From NCBI RefSeq assembly GCF_964340395.1, contig NC_135569.1, forward strand, positions 4,691,540 to 4,755,539: DNA of 64,000 nucleotides. The letters run 5' to 3'. The notes under the pieces are model-generated. The model was given only the letters and a program-made list of their open reading frames with translations. It had not been told where the DNA came from and ran no database searches. Of the stretch, positions 26,281 to 39,895 are shown piece by piece. How positions within the stretch are numbered: the stretch's first letter is position 1; each line of letters starts with the position of its first letter. Position numbers and translations under genes: made by a program. This DNA is from Glandiceps talaboti (taxonomy: Eukaryota; Hemichordata; Enteropneusta; Spengelidae).

Positions 26281-26689
26281 GAAATACCTATATTTCCTGG
26301 AGTGCTATTCACCTTTAAACTTTAAAATGATTGTTTCAAATTTGAACGACATCACAGTTTTAACCTGACAAATGCGATATTTTTTAATCCTCTTACTAAG
26401 TTATCTATTTTCCTTCTAGACTGTGTTCTCCTATTAAGATCTATCAACAGATACTGTGTGTTTGTTGTGTTCAATCAGTATATGATAGCCATATCAAGAC
26501 TTCACACCTTTTTTCTATGTGGTTAAACTCTAATGCAAAGATAATAGAAATACACAGTCAACAGTTTTTCGGGGGTTTTATTTTGCATTTTTTTAAACAT
26601 AGTTTATCAGAAAATGAATGCAAATATGGTTTGAATTGACAAACATAGTTTGCATCTCAGAGGGATTTTTCAAGATGTTTAATTTGAAT

Positions 26690-26975
26690 ATTGTAGGTGT
26701 TCTGTTAGAATTATACAGAAACTCAGCACTTTTTTTATTTAAAATTGTTGTGCAGAAACTTGGCAAAGACTTAGGATTTAGGTTAATTTGGAATATGGAT
26801 TATTTTGCTAGAATTGTACAGTAACTCACCTCACAGCATAAACGTACATTGTTTCATGAAATTGTGGAGAAACTCAAGTTAAATTATTTTGGTAAAAATT
26901 ATGCAGAAACTCAGTAGAGGGATAACATTTTTGGTAATTTTGACAAAATTGTGCTGAGTCAGCCAGACTCACTGA
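26690..26975. repeat. Weak degenerate repeat, GCAGAAACTCA
   Basis: AGAATTATACAGAAACTCAG, TTGTGCAGAAACTTGG, TTGTGGAGAAACTCAA and TTATGCAGAAACTCAG recur about every 60 bp. The similarity is short but ordered. Confidence 0.5.
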
Positions 26976-27621
26976 AGAATACTAATGTATGCAAAAATAG
27001 AGAGACCGTATAAAAGTCCCCTACCCGTATAGTTTCTAAACAACATTTTTAAAGCGACACAACACGGCTTACACCTGAATGTGTTTGTTATTTTTATTTC
27101 TTCCAAATAATTACCATGTTACTTACGCAGACGGAGAAAGAGATTGCTGAATAACAAGCCCACACGTATAGTTTATAGACTATCTTTATTCTGACCATGG
27201 TGTTAGCTTATCTAATACTTCCAATTCCAGAATTAAAAAGGCCACACTTGAATCCAAAGATAAGCCATTAGTAGGCACTAATTGTTGGCATAGTCTCTTA
27301 TTTAAAATTTAACCACCCTTTACAATCTCTGAATGCAACAATTCAGACAAATAATCTAAATGATTAGATATAAAAGACACACACAGACCACAGTTGCTTC
27401 ATTTAGACTCAAGTGACAATCAAAGACCACCAACAGTTTCTGAACTATTATTGTACCTATAAGTCCTGCTTGTAAACCAATGTATGGGACTCAATTCCGA
27501 CAATGTCCCTAAAGAAGCAGGAAAGGGATATTTTCAGAATCATTATTCCATCTTACGCTGTCTGTAAGCAGGACTACATGTATATTGTACAAGTTGTATT
27601 AGAGACAGACTATACGGTCAT

Positions 27622-27838
27622 GTATCACAGACACACTATGGGAGGGTCACATCACAGACACACTATAGGGTCACATCACAGACACACTATAGGGTCACAC
27701 ATCACAGACACACTATAGGGTCACACATTACAGACACACTATAGGGTCACATCACAGACACACTATTGGGTCACACATTACAGACACACTATAGGGTCAC
27801 ACATTACAGACACACTATAGGGTCACACCACAGACATA
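27622..27838. repeat. 24-27-bp minisatellite, about 8 copies
   Basis: Unit CATCACAGACACACTATAGG GT, with ACACATTACAGACACACTAT as the longer form. Confidence 0.9.
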
Positions 27839-27939
27839 ACTCTAAGATATACACTACAATTATATACACACACACAATCTTCACAACCATGCACACTATT
27901 GATAGTACCTGATAGTGGATTAGTGGTAGTAAGTGTTTC

Positions 27940-28225
27940 TAACGTAAACTGAGTAAATTAACCCCGACAACAATATGTAGACATTTTCACATCTCTTGTA
28001 AATAGTAATTTTTAGGTAGTTATTTCACTGTTTCTTTGTAACTTGCATTAAGTATAACTTAAGTAGTTGAATGGATCATAGACTCAACTAGGTATGTATA
28101 CCCATTTCCATGGTCCCCACCAGAGTTAATATATTCTTAAGTAAATTATTGATTTATCTTTTTTTCATATTATGTTTTACATATAACTTTGGTGAAATAA
28201 ACATTCATTCATTCATTCCTTCCTA
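27940..28225 (+). mobile_element. LINE 3' end fragment with (ATTC)n tail (probable)
   Basis: A T-rich, non-coding stretch ends in AAATAAACATTCATTCATTC, a polyadenylation-like signal followed directly by a tetranucleotide repeat. This is the usual 3' end of CR1/L2/Jockey group LINEs, and the intact LINE here ends similarly. No coding remnant is visible, so only the terminal 3' UTR is likely present and the left border is arbitrary. Confidence 0.45.
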
Positions 28226-28372
28226 ACATGATAATCTAAACACTAACCCTTATCTAAACTTCAACACAATGTCACACATGGGTAACATGTTCTTTAGGAA
28301 TGACCAGTAGTTCAATTTAACAATACGATGGAATTCCAACCACCTACTAATGTATGCATCCATGACCAATAA

Positions 28373-28694
28373 GGCCAAACAAAAACAATTTTTTGGTTCC
28401 GGTAACCGGAAACAACCTAGTTTTTTACTGCCTACTCTAAACTTTTTGTTTAGGTAATTCGAAAAAATTATCAATTTTGCAAAGTTGTGCAATGAATAGT
28501 GAGATTTCAAGACATCATCACCTCATGGTCAAGTAACATGGTGGAATACAGCGTACCATGTGATGTCTTCCGTGTATCGTACAAACAGAAAGTGTGATTT
28601 CATTGATGATTTTTAAAAAAATTTAAAGTCTTAGCCCACCTTATTTTGAAATTGGGTGAAATCAGAATCACACAATTTTTTTTTTTATTTGGCC
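28373..28694 (+). mobile_element. MITE family A, copy 3 (divergent interior)
   Basis: The ends GGCCAAACAAAAACAATTTT and AATTTTTTTTTTTATTTGGCC are inverted repeats, flanked on both sides by TAA (28370-28372 and 28695-28697). This is a clear 3-bp target duplication and fits PIF/Harbinger elements. The sub-terminal parts (GTTCCGGTAACCGGA, CCTAGTTTTTTACTGCC) match copies 2 and 5, but the middle differs from them, so the family has at least two interior types. Confidence 0.75.
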
Positions 28695-29737
28695 TAACCA
28701 GTATATATACCAACTACCCCATCCAAAATCCCTGCCAGTTGAAGCTGTTTGTTTCTTTTATTTGTTGTTCCAATCCTGGTATTGTCTAAATTTACAAAGG
28801 AATTTACTTTATTTGTAAGTCGCTCACAAGTTTACAAGGCATTGATTTGTGGCAGCCACTCCAAGGACATCCCAACAGAAACAAGCGATCCTCTTACCCA
28901 ATCACTTGTTAAAAGCTTTCAATTCTAAAGATACTTAATTTTTGACTTTTAATCATTCTCATTACTTCTACTCCAAATCTTTTTTTATCATGGCCCTTTT
29001 TTAGCTAATTGCAATTGCCATTTCATTTGTCATCATTGTCATTTTCTGTCTTTGTTATACTATGCCCAGTGATTGGACTATTCTGTATGGAGAGGCTGCC
29101 ATACTGTAAGACATCCCAACATAACATATTTTCGGTACCTCGGAACTGAAAATCTTGCACTTTCACTGTTACAGACGATAACATTCCCACCAGTGTGCCC
29201 TCTAATGATAGCCAAATTTTGTTGTTGTGAGTCAAAATGAGAAAAACTGTGATTTCTTGTGAGTCACCACATAGTAAGAGATGGGGGAACACCAAATTTT
29301 GGTGCATCACTAGAAGTTTTGTGTGTCAGTGGCACGTCAAATTGGCTTAGAGGGCACACTGATTCCCACCCATTCTACGTTTAAAGTCATGATAAAAAAT
29401 CAAGGGTCATTTTAAAATTTTGTAAATAAACATCAAAATAATATACACAAAACAGGCCATTTTAGAACCAATAAATACTGTACTACGTTAACTCTACGGG
29501 GAAAAGAAAATATTGTCCAGTTCCTTGGAAACAAGGTGACGAAATGGAAAATTTCTGTGGTTATTTTATTTAGACGAGGAACAAGCTTTCGTATGGCAAA
29601 GTGTCAAGACGTTTAGTTAACTTTGATATTCTGGTTAATTGGTCGCCCTAAGGCAACGTATCTACCTCATTGATCAAACATTATCAATCAAATGTATCAT
29701 CATGCTGTCCTAATTGTTAGAAAATAGCACGACATGA

Positions 29738-30756
29738 GATCTAAATACTTATTCTTACTAGAGTCTTGAGATCTTAGTACTTTTTCTTACTTGAGTCTTG
29801 AGATCTTAGTACTTTTTCTTACTTGAGTCTTGAGATCTTAGTACTTTTTCTTACTAGAGTCTTGAGATCTTAGTACTTTTTCTTACTTGAGTCTTGAGAT
29901 CTTAGTACTTTTTCTTACTTGAGTCTTGAGATCTTAGTACTTTTTCTTACTTGAGTCTTGAGATCTTAGTACTTTTTCTTACTTGAGTCTTGAGATCTTA
30001 GTACTTTTTATTACTGGAGTCTTGAGATCTTAGTACTTTTTATTACTGGAGTCTTGAGATCTTAGTACTTTTTCTTACTTGAGTCTTGAGATCTTAGTAC
30101 TTATTCTTACTTGAGTCTTGAGATCTTAGTACTTTTTCTTACTTGAGTCTTGAGATCTTAGTACTTTTTCTTACTAGAGTCTTGAGATCTTAGTACTTTT
30201 TCTTACTAGAGTCTTGAGATCTTAGTACTTTTTCTTACTTGAGTCTTGAGATCTTAGTACTTTTTCTTACTAGAGTCTTGAGATCTTAGTACTTATTCTT
30301 ACTTGAGTCTTGAGGTCTTAGTACTTTTTATTACTTGAGTCTTGAGATCTTAGTACTTTTTATTACTTGAGTCTTGAGATCTTAGTACTTTTTCTTACTT
30401 GAGTCTTGAGGTCTTAGTACTTTTTATTACTTGAGTCTTGAGATCTTAGTACTTTTTCTTATTTGAGTCTTGAGATCTTAGTACTTTTTCTTATTTGAGT
30501 CTTGAGATCTTAGTACTTTTTCTTACTTGAGTCTTGAGATCTTAGTACTTTTTCTTACTTGAGTCTTGAGATCTTAGTACTTTTTCTTACTTGAGTCTTG
30601 AGATCTTAGTACTTTTTCTTACTTGAGTTTTGAGATCTTAGTACTTATTCTTACTTGAGTCTTGAGATCTTAGTACTTTTTCTTACTTGAGTTTTGAGAT
30701 CTTAGTACTTATTATTACTTGAGTCTTGAGATCTTAGCACTTTTTCTTAATGAAGT
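29738..30756. repeat. 32-bp satellite-like array, about 31 copies
   Basis: Unit TACTTGAGTCTTGAGATCTT followed by AGTACTTTTTCT. Copies are nearly identical, with recurring variants (ACTAGAG, TTTTTATT, GAGGTCTT). One of the largest and most uniform arrays here. There are no unique spacers between units, so it is not a CRISPR. Confidence 0.97.
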
Positions 30757-31844
30757 TTGAGTGTGAAGTGACACTGCTGGGGGAGGAGACAGTGGAGGCC
30801 TTCTTTGGGGCTGCCATCTTTGTTTTTGGTGGCCATTTTGTGTATAGGTACAAGTAACTATTTCAAATGAAATCTAAAATTATAATATGAATATATACTT
30901 CTATAATTTTATATATAATTACGAATATTTTAATAAAGTCACACACTGAGCAAATGTGCAAAGTTTTGATTTAAAGTACAAAATCATGTGCTATATTCCT
31001 TTAAGCTTTGTCACTCAGCGTCTCCAAACTTAGAACAACTTTCATTCAGTCTGACTATGATTACAATCTGACTCAGCTTTCATTCAAGTCTATTAGAACA
31101 TACTTGCAATAGTACAGCTACCCTTGTGGCTTGAATAGCAACACAGATAGTGACAAACTCTGAAGGACATTAGGACATACCAGTCCAGGGGTCTCTTACG
31201 TAACAGTCTATTTTACTCTGTGGTGAATCACTCCTGACTGCATGTAATTCTCTCAATGGCTTAGTCACTGGAGGGACAAATTTCATTTCAAAACACCGAC
31301 AATGCGGGTAGGTAGGAATGTCCTAGAAAGTTGAAAATGTTCACCGAGAACCACACCCCTTTCTTAAAGAAGCGTTTTCACTACCCTTCAGCAGAACTTA
31401 AATATATTTACATCAGAGCCTACTTGTGCCTGGATGTTTTCAGTAACACAATAATAAAACAATAGATGGTAGTAAAGTACCTTGGGCGTTTCTTCTTTTC
31501 ATCAGCTCAGAAACTTTGTTTGCGCTGATAAGTAAACGAAAAAACGCAACAGAAAACTAAGTAGGTGCTAGTTTGGAGATGAAATGTGTTGTTATTGGTG
31601 GGGTATCTTGAGCAATTTGCACGGCAGTTATAACAGGTATTTATGTAATAAACTCGTAAAAACTTTCTCACCAAATAGCTCCTAGTTGAACGTATTTTCA
31701 TAATTCACGTATAAAAAAGTAATGATACGCATAACTTTTGAATGGCCTTAACCAATCTACTGAGTCAACAGTTTGAAAATTATGCTTCACAAATGGGGTA
31801 CGACACCACAATAACGTTTATCTACTAGGAATAATAGTTATTGT
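30757..31844. other. Intron 3 spacer between two large minisatellites
   Basis: Mostly unique AT-rich sequence. GGTGGCCATTTTGTGTAT (around 30828) faintly recalls repeat family D. No exon seen. Confidence 0.45.
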
Positions 31845-32680
31845 GACAAGGTGGTTAACAGTTATAGTATTTGTATACCCAATGTGATAAGTCAGACACC
31901 AGGTGGTTAACAGTTATAGTATTTGTGTACCAAATGTGATAAGTCAGACACCAGGTGGTTAACAGTTATAGTATTTGTATACCAATGTGATAAGTCAGAC
32001 ACCAGGTGGTTAACAGTTATAGTATTTGTGTATACCAAATGTGATAAGTCAGACACCAGGTGGTTAACAGTTATAGTATTTGTATACCAATGTGATAAGT
32101 CAGACACCAGGTGGTTAACAGTTATAGTATTTGTATACCAAATGTGATAAGTCAGACACCAGGTGGTTAACAGTTATAGTATTTGTATACCAATGTGATA
32201 AGTCAGACACCAGGTGGTTAACAGTTATAGTATTTGTGTGTACCAAATGTGATAAGTCAGACACCAGGTGGTTAACAGTTATAGTATTTGTATACCAAAT
32301 GTGATAAGTCAGACACCAGGTGGTTAACAGTTATAGTATTTGTATACCAAATGTGATAAGTCAGACACCAGGTGGTTAACAGTTATAGTATTTGTGTATA
32401 CCAATGTGATAAGTCAGACACCAGGTGGTTAACAGTTATAGTATTGGTATACCAATGTGATAAGTCAGACACCAGGTGGTTAACAGTTATAATATTTGTA
32501 TATACCAATGTGATAAGTCAGACACCAGGTGGTTAACAGTTATAGTATTTGTGTATACCAATGTGATAAGTCAGACACCAGGTGGTTAACAGTTATAGTA
32601 TTTGTGTATACCAATGTGATAAGTCAGACACCAGGTGGTTAACAGTTATAGTATTTGTGTATACCAATGTGACTAATCGG
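31845..32680. repeat. 51-55-bp minisatellite, about 16 copies
   Basis: Unit GATAAGTCAGACACCAGGTG, GTTAACAGTTATAGTATTTG and TATACCAATGT. Length variation comes from GTGTA/TA and CCAAATG/CCAATG alternatives. The two strands give long repeat-encoded frames. Confidence 0.95.
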
Positions 32681-33221
32681 AAACTTTCCACTTCACAAGT
32701 CATGAATAGTTAACTGATCCCTGGAATTTTACGATGCTATGTAAAATACCAAAGACTTGGCTTATTGTTTTAGTAATTGTAATTGTTGTTGTGATTCCTA
32801 TCATTGAGGTATTTGTCTTGGCGGATAGTAAAACAAATGACATTGAATTGTAGTCAGACATCCACCTTCTGTTTGTTCAAACTATCAGCATGACTTCGTT
32901 AGTGGATTGCCAACCTATTCAGGTTTTCTGTTAACAGAGTTAATAGATTCCTGGACTGTTAAATAATTGAGTCACATACTGTTACCAAGGGTGGCCTTCG
33001 ATGTGTCAATTTCAACATTCAAAGTATCATTAAATTAAAGTGGCACAAACAAGTGAAAGTACTATCAAACCTCAATAGTATAACATTAATATCGATGTAT
33101 GCCTTCTATTACATTACATTTGCTTCTAATTTTGTTCGGAAAAGTTGATTGCCTAGTATGGATTCATAGACATTTTTGATACATATAAAAAATTACGTCA
33201 TTTATATGTTATATCTTAATA

Positions 33222-33310
33222 GTAATAATAGTAGTATGGTCTTTTATTCTGTACATCCAAGGCCATCGGCCCAAAATACAAATGTAGTTGCTTGATTTTT
33301 GAAGACAGTA
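33222..33310 (-). mobile_element. LINE-like 3' tail remnant on the minus strand
   Basis: Read on the minus strand, GGGCCGATGGCCTTGG forms a small hairpin (GGCC...GGCC), followed by GTACAGAATAAAAGACC and a degenerate (TAT/TAC)n repeat. Hairpin plus AATAAA plus simple-sequence tail is the pattern of LINE 3' ends. No ORF2 remnant is recognised upstream. Weak but specific in arrangement. Confidence 0.4.
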
Positions 33311-34147
33311 TTAACTACGAAAATTTTTTAGTGGAAATGTTACAAATGAAATTATGATAAATTTGCATGAAATGTAAATACAGCAAGGCGTTGAAGAATA
33401 TGTAGATTATCTGATGAAAGTAAATTGATGAATTTATCAGTAGTTGGAGGTTCAAAGTAAAATCTTGGTAAATACTTAGTTCTCACAACATTAAAAAAAC
33501 ATTATATCTTGAGTTCAGTTAATTGCAAGTGATAGTTACGTATACTTCAATACGTAGAATACTAAGAGTTACTTTTAAATACCCAGTATAAATCTCTAAC
33601 AATGCCACACGACAATGTAATGTCATAGAAAGCACGCATTAAGATTGACATTATTCTAGAATAGATTAATCAAGGTTTTACTTCATATAATTATTTTCAC
33701 TTGAGTATTAAGTTTATAAACTCAGTTTGTGCCATATCAAACCAATCATAGAGTAAACTGTGTAGTTTGGTAGTAAACATCACAGTGTAGAATGCAAGGA
33801 CAAAGTTTGCAAAGTATGTAACACAAGTACGTGGTAGATGAATATCAGTTTCTCCTTGAATGTTCTACATCTCTCAATTTAAACGGCCATCTGCAGTTTC
33901 TTATTGGTGTCTAAGTGGTTGTACCAAACAGAGCCTGGTGAACAGTAACATGAAATGGGTTGTATATTTAGGGTTGTTGACTACTCCTCTTCCTGGATAC
34001 ATAATGTGTTCACTGAAATGATGTGAAAATACTTTGTGATCCCCTCGCCTCACATCCCTTTTTGTACAACAGAGTTTGACAAGCACAGTAGTTGACATAT
34101 GCATGATTTACTAACAGTAATCATTAACACAACATGTACTTATGTAA

Positions 34148-34661
34148 GGCCAAATAAAAAAAAATATGTGTTTCTGATAACCGACCCTAGTTTACGCCTC
34201 CAACCCTAAACATTTTTTTAAACATTTAAAACAAAAAGATAAGAAATTCTTTGTTTTCTTGACCTTCATGCACGTCTGTTTTCTTTTCCAAGTGATGTCT
34301 GTACATATTTCCTAGTGATGTCTGTACAAGCGGGAACGGACTTGACTAGTTGCTAAACAACCAATTTCCATTTTCCCCACCCATTTTCCCCATCTTAATT
34401 CTTATTGTAAATACTGTATAAGTTTCTTATGTATTTGTGTCTGATTTAGTATGCCTTTTGAATCTGGAAAATAAAGCATTACTATCATCAAACTATCACA
34501 GAAGGAATATTCTGACCGACCGATAGTTTGTTTGTTTTGGGTCGAAGCAATATTTTTCAAAAATAAAAGCACTTAAAAAAGAATAAAATAAACTCCTGAC
34601 CTACCTACCCTATTTTCCGAGGTCATGTTATCGGAAACACACAATTATATTTTTGTCTGCC
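34148..34661 (+). mobile_element. MITE family A, copy 4 (longer, probably with inserted sequence)
   Basis: The left end GGCCAAATAAAAAAAAATAT with CTGATAACCGACCCTAG just inside, and the right end GTTATCGGAAACACACAATT, match the family ends. At 514 bp it is longer than its relatives. The extra interior includes a short duplication of AGTGATGTCTGTACA (around 34290 and 34315) and a stretch ending in GGAAAATAAAGCATTACTATC, possibly a retroposed 3' end. Confidence 0.6.
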
Positions 34662-35589
34662 TTATTAGCACAACATGTACTTGTCTAGTAATTTGTCACC
34701 CACTGTTTTCCCTACAGGGTTCAAAATTGACTTTTTACTGAGTTAGTAGTTCATATAGACCACCAGATAAGATTTTTGGTGGTCTAAAACTACATGTTGG
34801 TGGTCAATATTTTAGTCAATAAAATTTTTCAATTTTTCATTCATTTTATCTGTCATAATCCCATCATATTCATCTTTATGTAAACATTTTTTTTTGTAAA
34901 ATTCCAGATGTTTCTGAGCTAAAGTTTTAATTCTTTCAATTTTTTATTCATTTTCTCAATAACAACCTTATCATACGTCACCGAGATGAAATGTTTATAT
35001 GTTCTTGTAGAAATCTAAAAAATTTCTGAACTAAAATGTCCTGCAACTAGCTTTCCCTGTGCTCTTAAACAAACAGTATCTCAAGTTGGCCATCATCCAT
35101 TTAAAGGCCAATGTTTCAATCCCTGGTCCCATATTGTTGTATAACATTTATTTTGTCTTGGGTTACAAACACAGACTTTGTCAATCTTGTTTCACATTGA
35201 TTTTTCAAGTAGGACACTATGATAAAATTGTTTTATAAATTAAAAATAAATTAAAAAAATACCCAATCCTCATCCATATGGTCACTTTAATATTATACCT
35301 CTAAATTGACCAATCAATTACATGGATTCTAGACACTTTAGTCAGTCAGTCAAAAGTCACCTGTCACAATGTGACAAAGGTTAAGAATCTATCACACAAC
35401 TACTTCATTATTATTGGGGCCATGCCAAAATCTGGAATCACTTGATGAGTCTATTCCTGTAGCTAATAGGTTGACAGAACTTGACCACAGCACACAAACA
35501 GACCTACTTGGTTTGAGTCTGACTTCACTTCACTGGTCTAATATTTCAACACCATGTTAATTAGTAGAAATCCAGTCTTGTGTCACACA

Positions 35590-36250
35590 ACTAAAGTTTG
35601 CTATATGCATGTGTTCCTTACACCTCAGACAGCTAAATTAAAACTAAGCTGAATTAACATATAGATGTACCCAGACTATGAAGTTGTCTTTGTTGTCATT
35701 TTCTGAGCAGGAAAGCTTAGCACATCCAATGTGCCCGTAACACCACCAAAGTTTGCATGCATGTGTTCCTTCGAACTCAGACAGTTAAATTAAAACGAAG
35801 CTGAATGCACTTATCCAGACTACCTCATTTGCCATTGTAGCCATTTCCCAGCAGGAAAGGTTAACACATCCACTGCAAAGTTTGCATGCATGTGTTCCTT
35901 AGAACCCAGACAGCTAACTTTAAAACAACGCTGAATGCATTTACCCAGACTATCTCATTTGCCATTGTAGCTAGCACGAAAGGTTAACACATCCAAGTAC
36001 CTGCAAAACTACCAAAGTTTACATGCGTGTGTTAATTCCCTTAACTGTAACAGCTCAGACAATTTAAAACTATGCTATTAAACCATTACAACATTCACCA
36101 GGACATTATGAAATAAAAGCTTCCATTTCTCTGCAGAAAAGTTTGGCATATCAAAGCCCACTGAACCTGTGATACCACAAAAGTTTATGAGTCAGAGAGA
36201 TAAAGTCATAATTAAAGCTGAAGAAATTTATCCAAACTAGAAATCTCCCG
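35590..36250. repeat. Degenerate tandem repeat, about 130-155 bp, 4-5 copies
   Basis: Repeated blocks AAAGTTTGCATGCATGTGTT, CAGACAGCTAAATTAAAAC, GCTGAATGCATTTACCCAGA and GCAGGAAAGGTTAACACATC recur in order. Confidence 0.8.
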
Positions 36251-37524
36251 TCTGCTATTTCCTCAGCGGGAAAAGATGCCAAATACCAGTTAAATGTTAG
36301 ACCACAGACTTGGGTTATCTGACTATCTGACTCATAGGCTCACAGATCTGGTGAACGATATCGTCACGCCAGATAACCAAGTCTCCAGGCTAAGCCAATG
36401 TCTGCAGTAGATTATACATTGTGTATACAGAACTGTTGGGTTTGATAGAAATGTAAATTGTGTCATCTTAGATAGCTTAAGCCTAATGTCTACAATAGAT
36501 AGTTGATAGTGCAAAAAATACCACCTGATATATTATACCAAAGAGAAATTTGATGAGAACAATTATAAATGTTTACCACAGTTACTCCGATAATTTACAT
36601 GACTATTGAATGGACAAGGTAGTCTGTTAAAACAACAAGAATCAATAAAACGTGCTTAGACTCAATCTGTCTACCATGTGTAGAAGTTAAACTGAGTCCT
36701 GCATAGACCAACACACTACCTGAGACTATTGAATGTTTAAAGTTGGTAGTCTGTTTATACTGAAGGAAATCAATTGAAAATTACAGCTGAAATGGTCCAA
36801 TTGTCTAAAAATCTGGCAAGTACACATAGAGCTTAGAAGTGAAAACCTGGCGTAAGCACGGTTACTGGAAAAGTTACATTCAAGGCTGTTATTACACAAG
36901 TTTAATCCAAACCCTGGTTATACAGTTCTCACCACGGATAAGCGAAAACTTATATGGTATAATCTGAACGGGAATCTGAGGTATAATCCGCCAAAAGTAG
37001 GTCAACTCATAAACACTACATACTCTCAAGCTAAGCTTAGAGTTGAGTTACAACTGTACCATTTAATTTGTCAGGAGAAATAAACATAGTTAGGGGTCTA
37101 ACACGAACAGCTGCTGCTACTTGGACGAACTCTGCAGTTCAATTGTATGACACGACACAACTGTATGGCGTCATACATCTACTTAGTCTTTTGCTGACAA
37201 CAGACTATGAGCTGATCCAACTGAGAAAGGAGGAAAAGACCCTGGATTATGAAAAGGTCAGGGGTCAAATGTTAGCAGCTAGCGAGCATCAGTTGTGAGA
37301 TTTGAGGAATTGCAGATACACCAGTCAATATCTTAATATATGCAGTAGATTCTATACTCTGACAGTCTAGTAAATCTTATCAGCTGGTTACATGTTGTTG
37401 GATGATGTTGATCGGAAATCTTTAGTGTCTTCAGTGACTTTTCAGTCACGGCTTTGGAATGAGCTTCCTTTTTATATCCACTTGAGATAGCACAACTTTA
37501 GTACAGTCTCAGATCCAGATCTTA

Positions 37525-37905
37525 TTCAATGCTAATTAGTAGAGGTACTAGTTAACTGGTGCACAAAACAACAGTACCAAAGAGTGAAAGTAACAGCAAA
37601 AGTTTACGGACTTTTATTGCTAATGTTAATTAAGTCACATGTGGTTGCCATGGATACTGAAACTGACATGTAATGAAGACTAGATCGTGAATCAATCAAT
37701 GCTAATTAGAGGAAGTGATGGTAAACTGTTCCACAAAACAACCATAACAAAGAATAAATGTAACCACAAAAGTTATGACTTCTGTTTCTGAGGTTAAAAC
37801 AAATGTGCTTGCCGTGGATACTGAAATTGACATGTACGGAAGACTAGACCATGACCAATTAATGCTAATTAGAAGAACTGCTGGTAAACCAGTCCACAAA
37901 ACGCT
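37525..37905. repeat. Two-and-a-bit-copy tandem duplication, about 180 bp
   Basis: AATGCTAATTAG...CACAAAACAACAGTACCAAAG...GCCATGGATACTGAAACTGA is repeated at 37699 and begins a third time at 37860. A minus-strand frame here is incidental. Confidence 0.8.
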
Positions 37906-38269
37906 TTACAATCCAAAGCCTTTGACTTCTCTTTTGTCCAGTACACCGATCTGATTTACTTCAATCAATTAGACATTTACTCAAGGAATGTTGAACAAAG
38001 GAACTTCACCAGCTTTAAGCTCACAAATATTCCTCAGGGTTGAAATTAATTACATTGAGTTAATTGCATAGCTTTAGATCTAATTAGACAGGCCCAACCC
38101 AAGGGAATCATGTCTGATTAAGTGCTATGAATTCTGTCTTTGCCAAAACAGAACAAACTGACTTAACTACTGGTAAAATGTCTACCAGTAGTCAAAGATT
38201 GAACCTACTTTAAATTCATTGTATTTCAATTTTATGATGTATTCTCACTGATTACATAAAAACTACTCC

Positions 38270-38490
38270 CTTTGACAGCAGTAGCAGAATCCTGGCTTTG
38301 CCATTGTCACTGAGTGAAAATTTGAAATTAGCGTAGCCGATACCCGATATTTTTTTCCACTGCTAACTGACTGAAATTTGACAGCAGAAGTCGAACCCTG
38401 GCTTTTCCATTGTCACTGAGTAAAAATTTGAAAGCGTAACCGATATCCAATTTTTTCCACTGTTAACTGACTGAAATCTGACAGCAGTTG
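38270..38490. repeat. Two-copy tandem duplication, about 110 bp
   Basis: TTTGACAGCAG, CCCTGGCTTTTCCATTGTCA, CTGAGTAAAAATTTGAAA and TTTTTTCCACTG recur in order, beginning a third time at 38475. Confidence 0.8.
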
Positions 38491-39579
38491 AGATAGACAA
38501 AGCCTAGCATTTCAAACTGCCACTGTTTGACTACCGTAGCTTTTTCACTACCACACCACTGACTGGAAATTCAGCAAAGCCAGTGAACTGAAAGTGAGTA
38601 TTTTACCTTAGGAATAGTTTACACTTTCACTGAAACTATATCTAGATAATTCATTTACCAGGTCAAGTAAGAATCTTAGTATTCCCAAGAGCATTTCCTC
38701 TATGTCAAAACAAAAATAGGGCAATACTTCCTGTCTATAGAAACCAGATCAAGGCTAACATCAAAAATTTACCCAAAAGGTCAATTTAGGCCAGGGGGAC
38801 ATCGTCATTAACCCTAACATGTTAACTTTGGAAAAGTACTATTTATTTATTTTCATGGAAGAACATCTAAATGGTGGCAATGTAATGTCTTCTCATGTTA
38901 CATTGGCCAACGATGTATGTATGTGTTGTGAACTAAATCTGACATACATACATGCACAGTTTGGATGTATTAAAAAGTGGTCGAGAGTCCTCCACACGAT
39001 GGACATTGAATTTTTCTTTTGGACTCTGAAATCAAATCACGCTGTAAGTTGATCACACATTGTTTTAAAATTGTGATAGAATTACGACAAATTTTGAAAA
39101 AAATGAAGAATCGGTCACAATTGTGTACATTATTCATTGATTATGTGTACATAAATTGGACTTGTCAGATTCTATATTGCAGAGACAGTTGGCTGAATGA
39201 AATTTCGGAACTTCTGATACAAAAACATACGCATGACGACCAAAACAATTATACAACCATCCCACATCCACTGATAATGACTGCAACACTGATTACCAAC
39301 ATCTTGCTGTAGACTACTAAAGTCTACAACTGATGGTCCACATGGACTACTTTCTAAGAAGGCAAATTTCAAAACCTTAAGACAGACATGTTTTTGTCAA
39401 GGTTAGTTTTGAGTAAAATCTTCATTCATTAAGCTTTCAAAGTCATTTCCCACCATGATTCCCCACCAGCATTTCTTGTTAAGGACAGTGAGAAGGTAAA
39501 ATCTATGGGGTTTCCAACTCATCAAGGTCTCCCACCTGGAGTTTTGTTTCAGGTACAATATGTACCTCGGTAACAAATT

Positions 39580-39895
39580 TCCTTGAAACACAATTTCTCC
39601 AAAATTTGCCATATGGAAAGTTAATGAAAGCTTGTTCCTGGTCCTTTCTAAATAAATAAAAAGAAATTTGGTGTTGTTTTCAAGTTAACTGACTATCTTT
39701 TATTTTCCCACACAGTATTTGGCGGCCATATTTGATTCTAAAAATGGATGAATTTTGATAACATTTTGACATCAACTTCAAAAAATTTGTACGGTCACCT
39801 GTTTTTTTCCTGACTTTAACTGAGAATGTGTTTGAGTTTCCTTGAACAAAGTAAAATTTAAGCAATTTATTTCTGAGGTGCATTTTATGTTACAG
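39580..39895 (+). repeat. Dispersed repeat family D, copy 2
   Basis: Same block order as the copies at 25890 and 40815: GTTCCTGGTCCTTTCTAAAT, TATCTTTTATTTTCCC, GGCGGCCATATTTGATTCTA and ATTTATTTCTGAGGTGCA. Diverged, same orientation, no coding capacity. Only about 0.9 kb from copy 3. Confidence 0.6.

Noticed and set aside
29738-30756. Regular 32-bp repeats that could suggest a CRISPR array
   Set aside because: The repeats are directly adjacent with no unique spacers, and the window is eukaryotic. It is a minisatellite.
31907-32147. Open frames with repeated SDLSH and CDKSDTRWL motifs
   Set aside because: They are products of the 51-55-bp minisatellite; both strands are open and the period sets the repeat.
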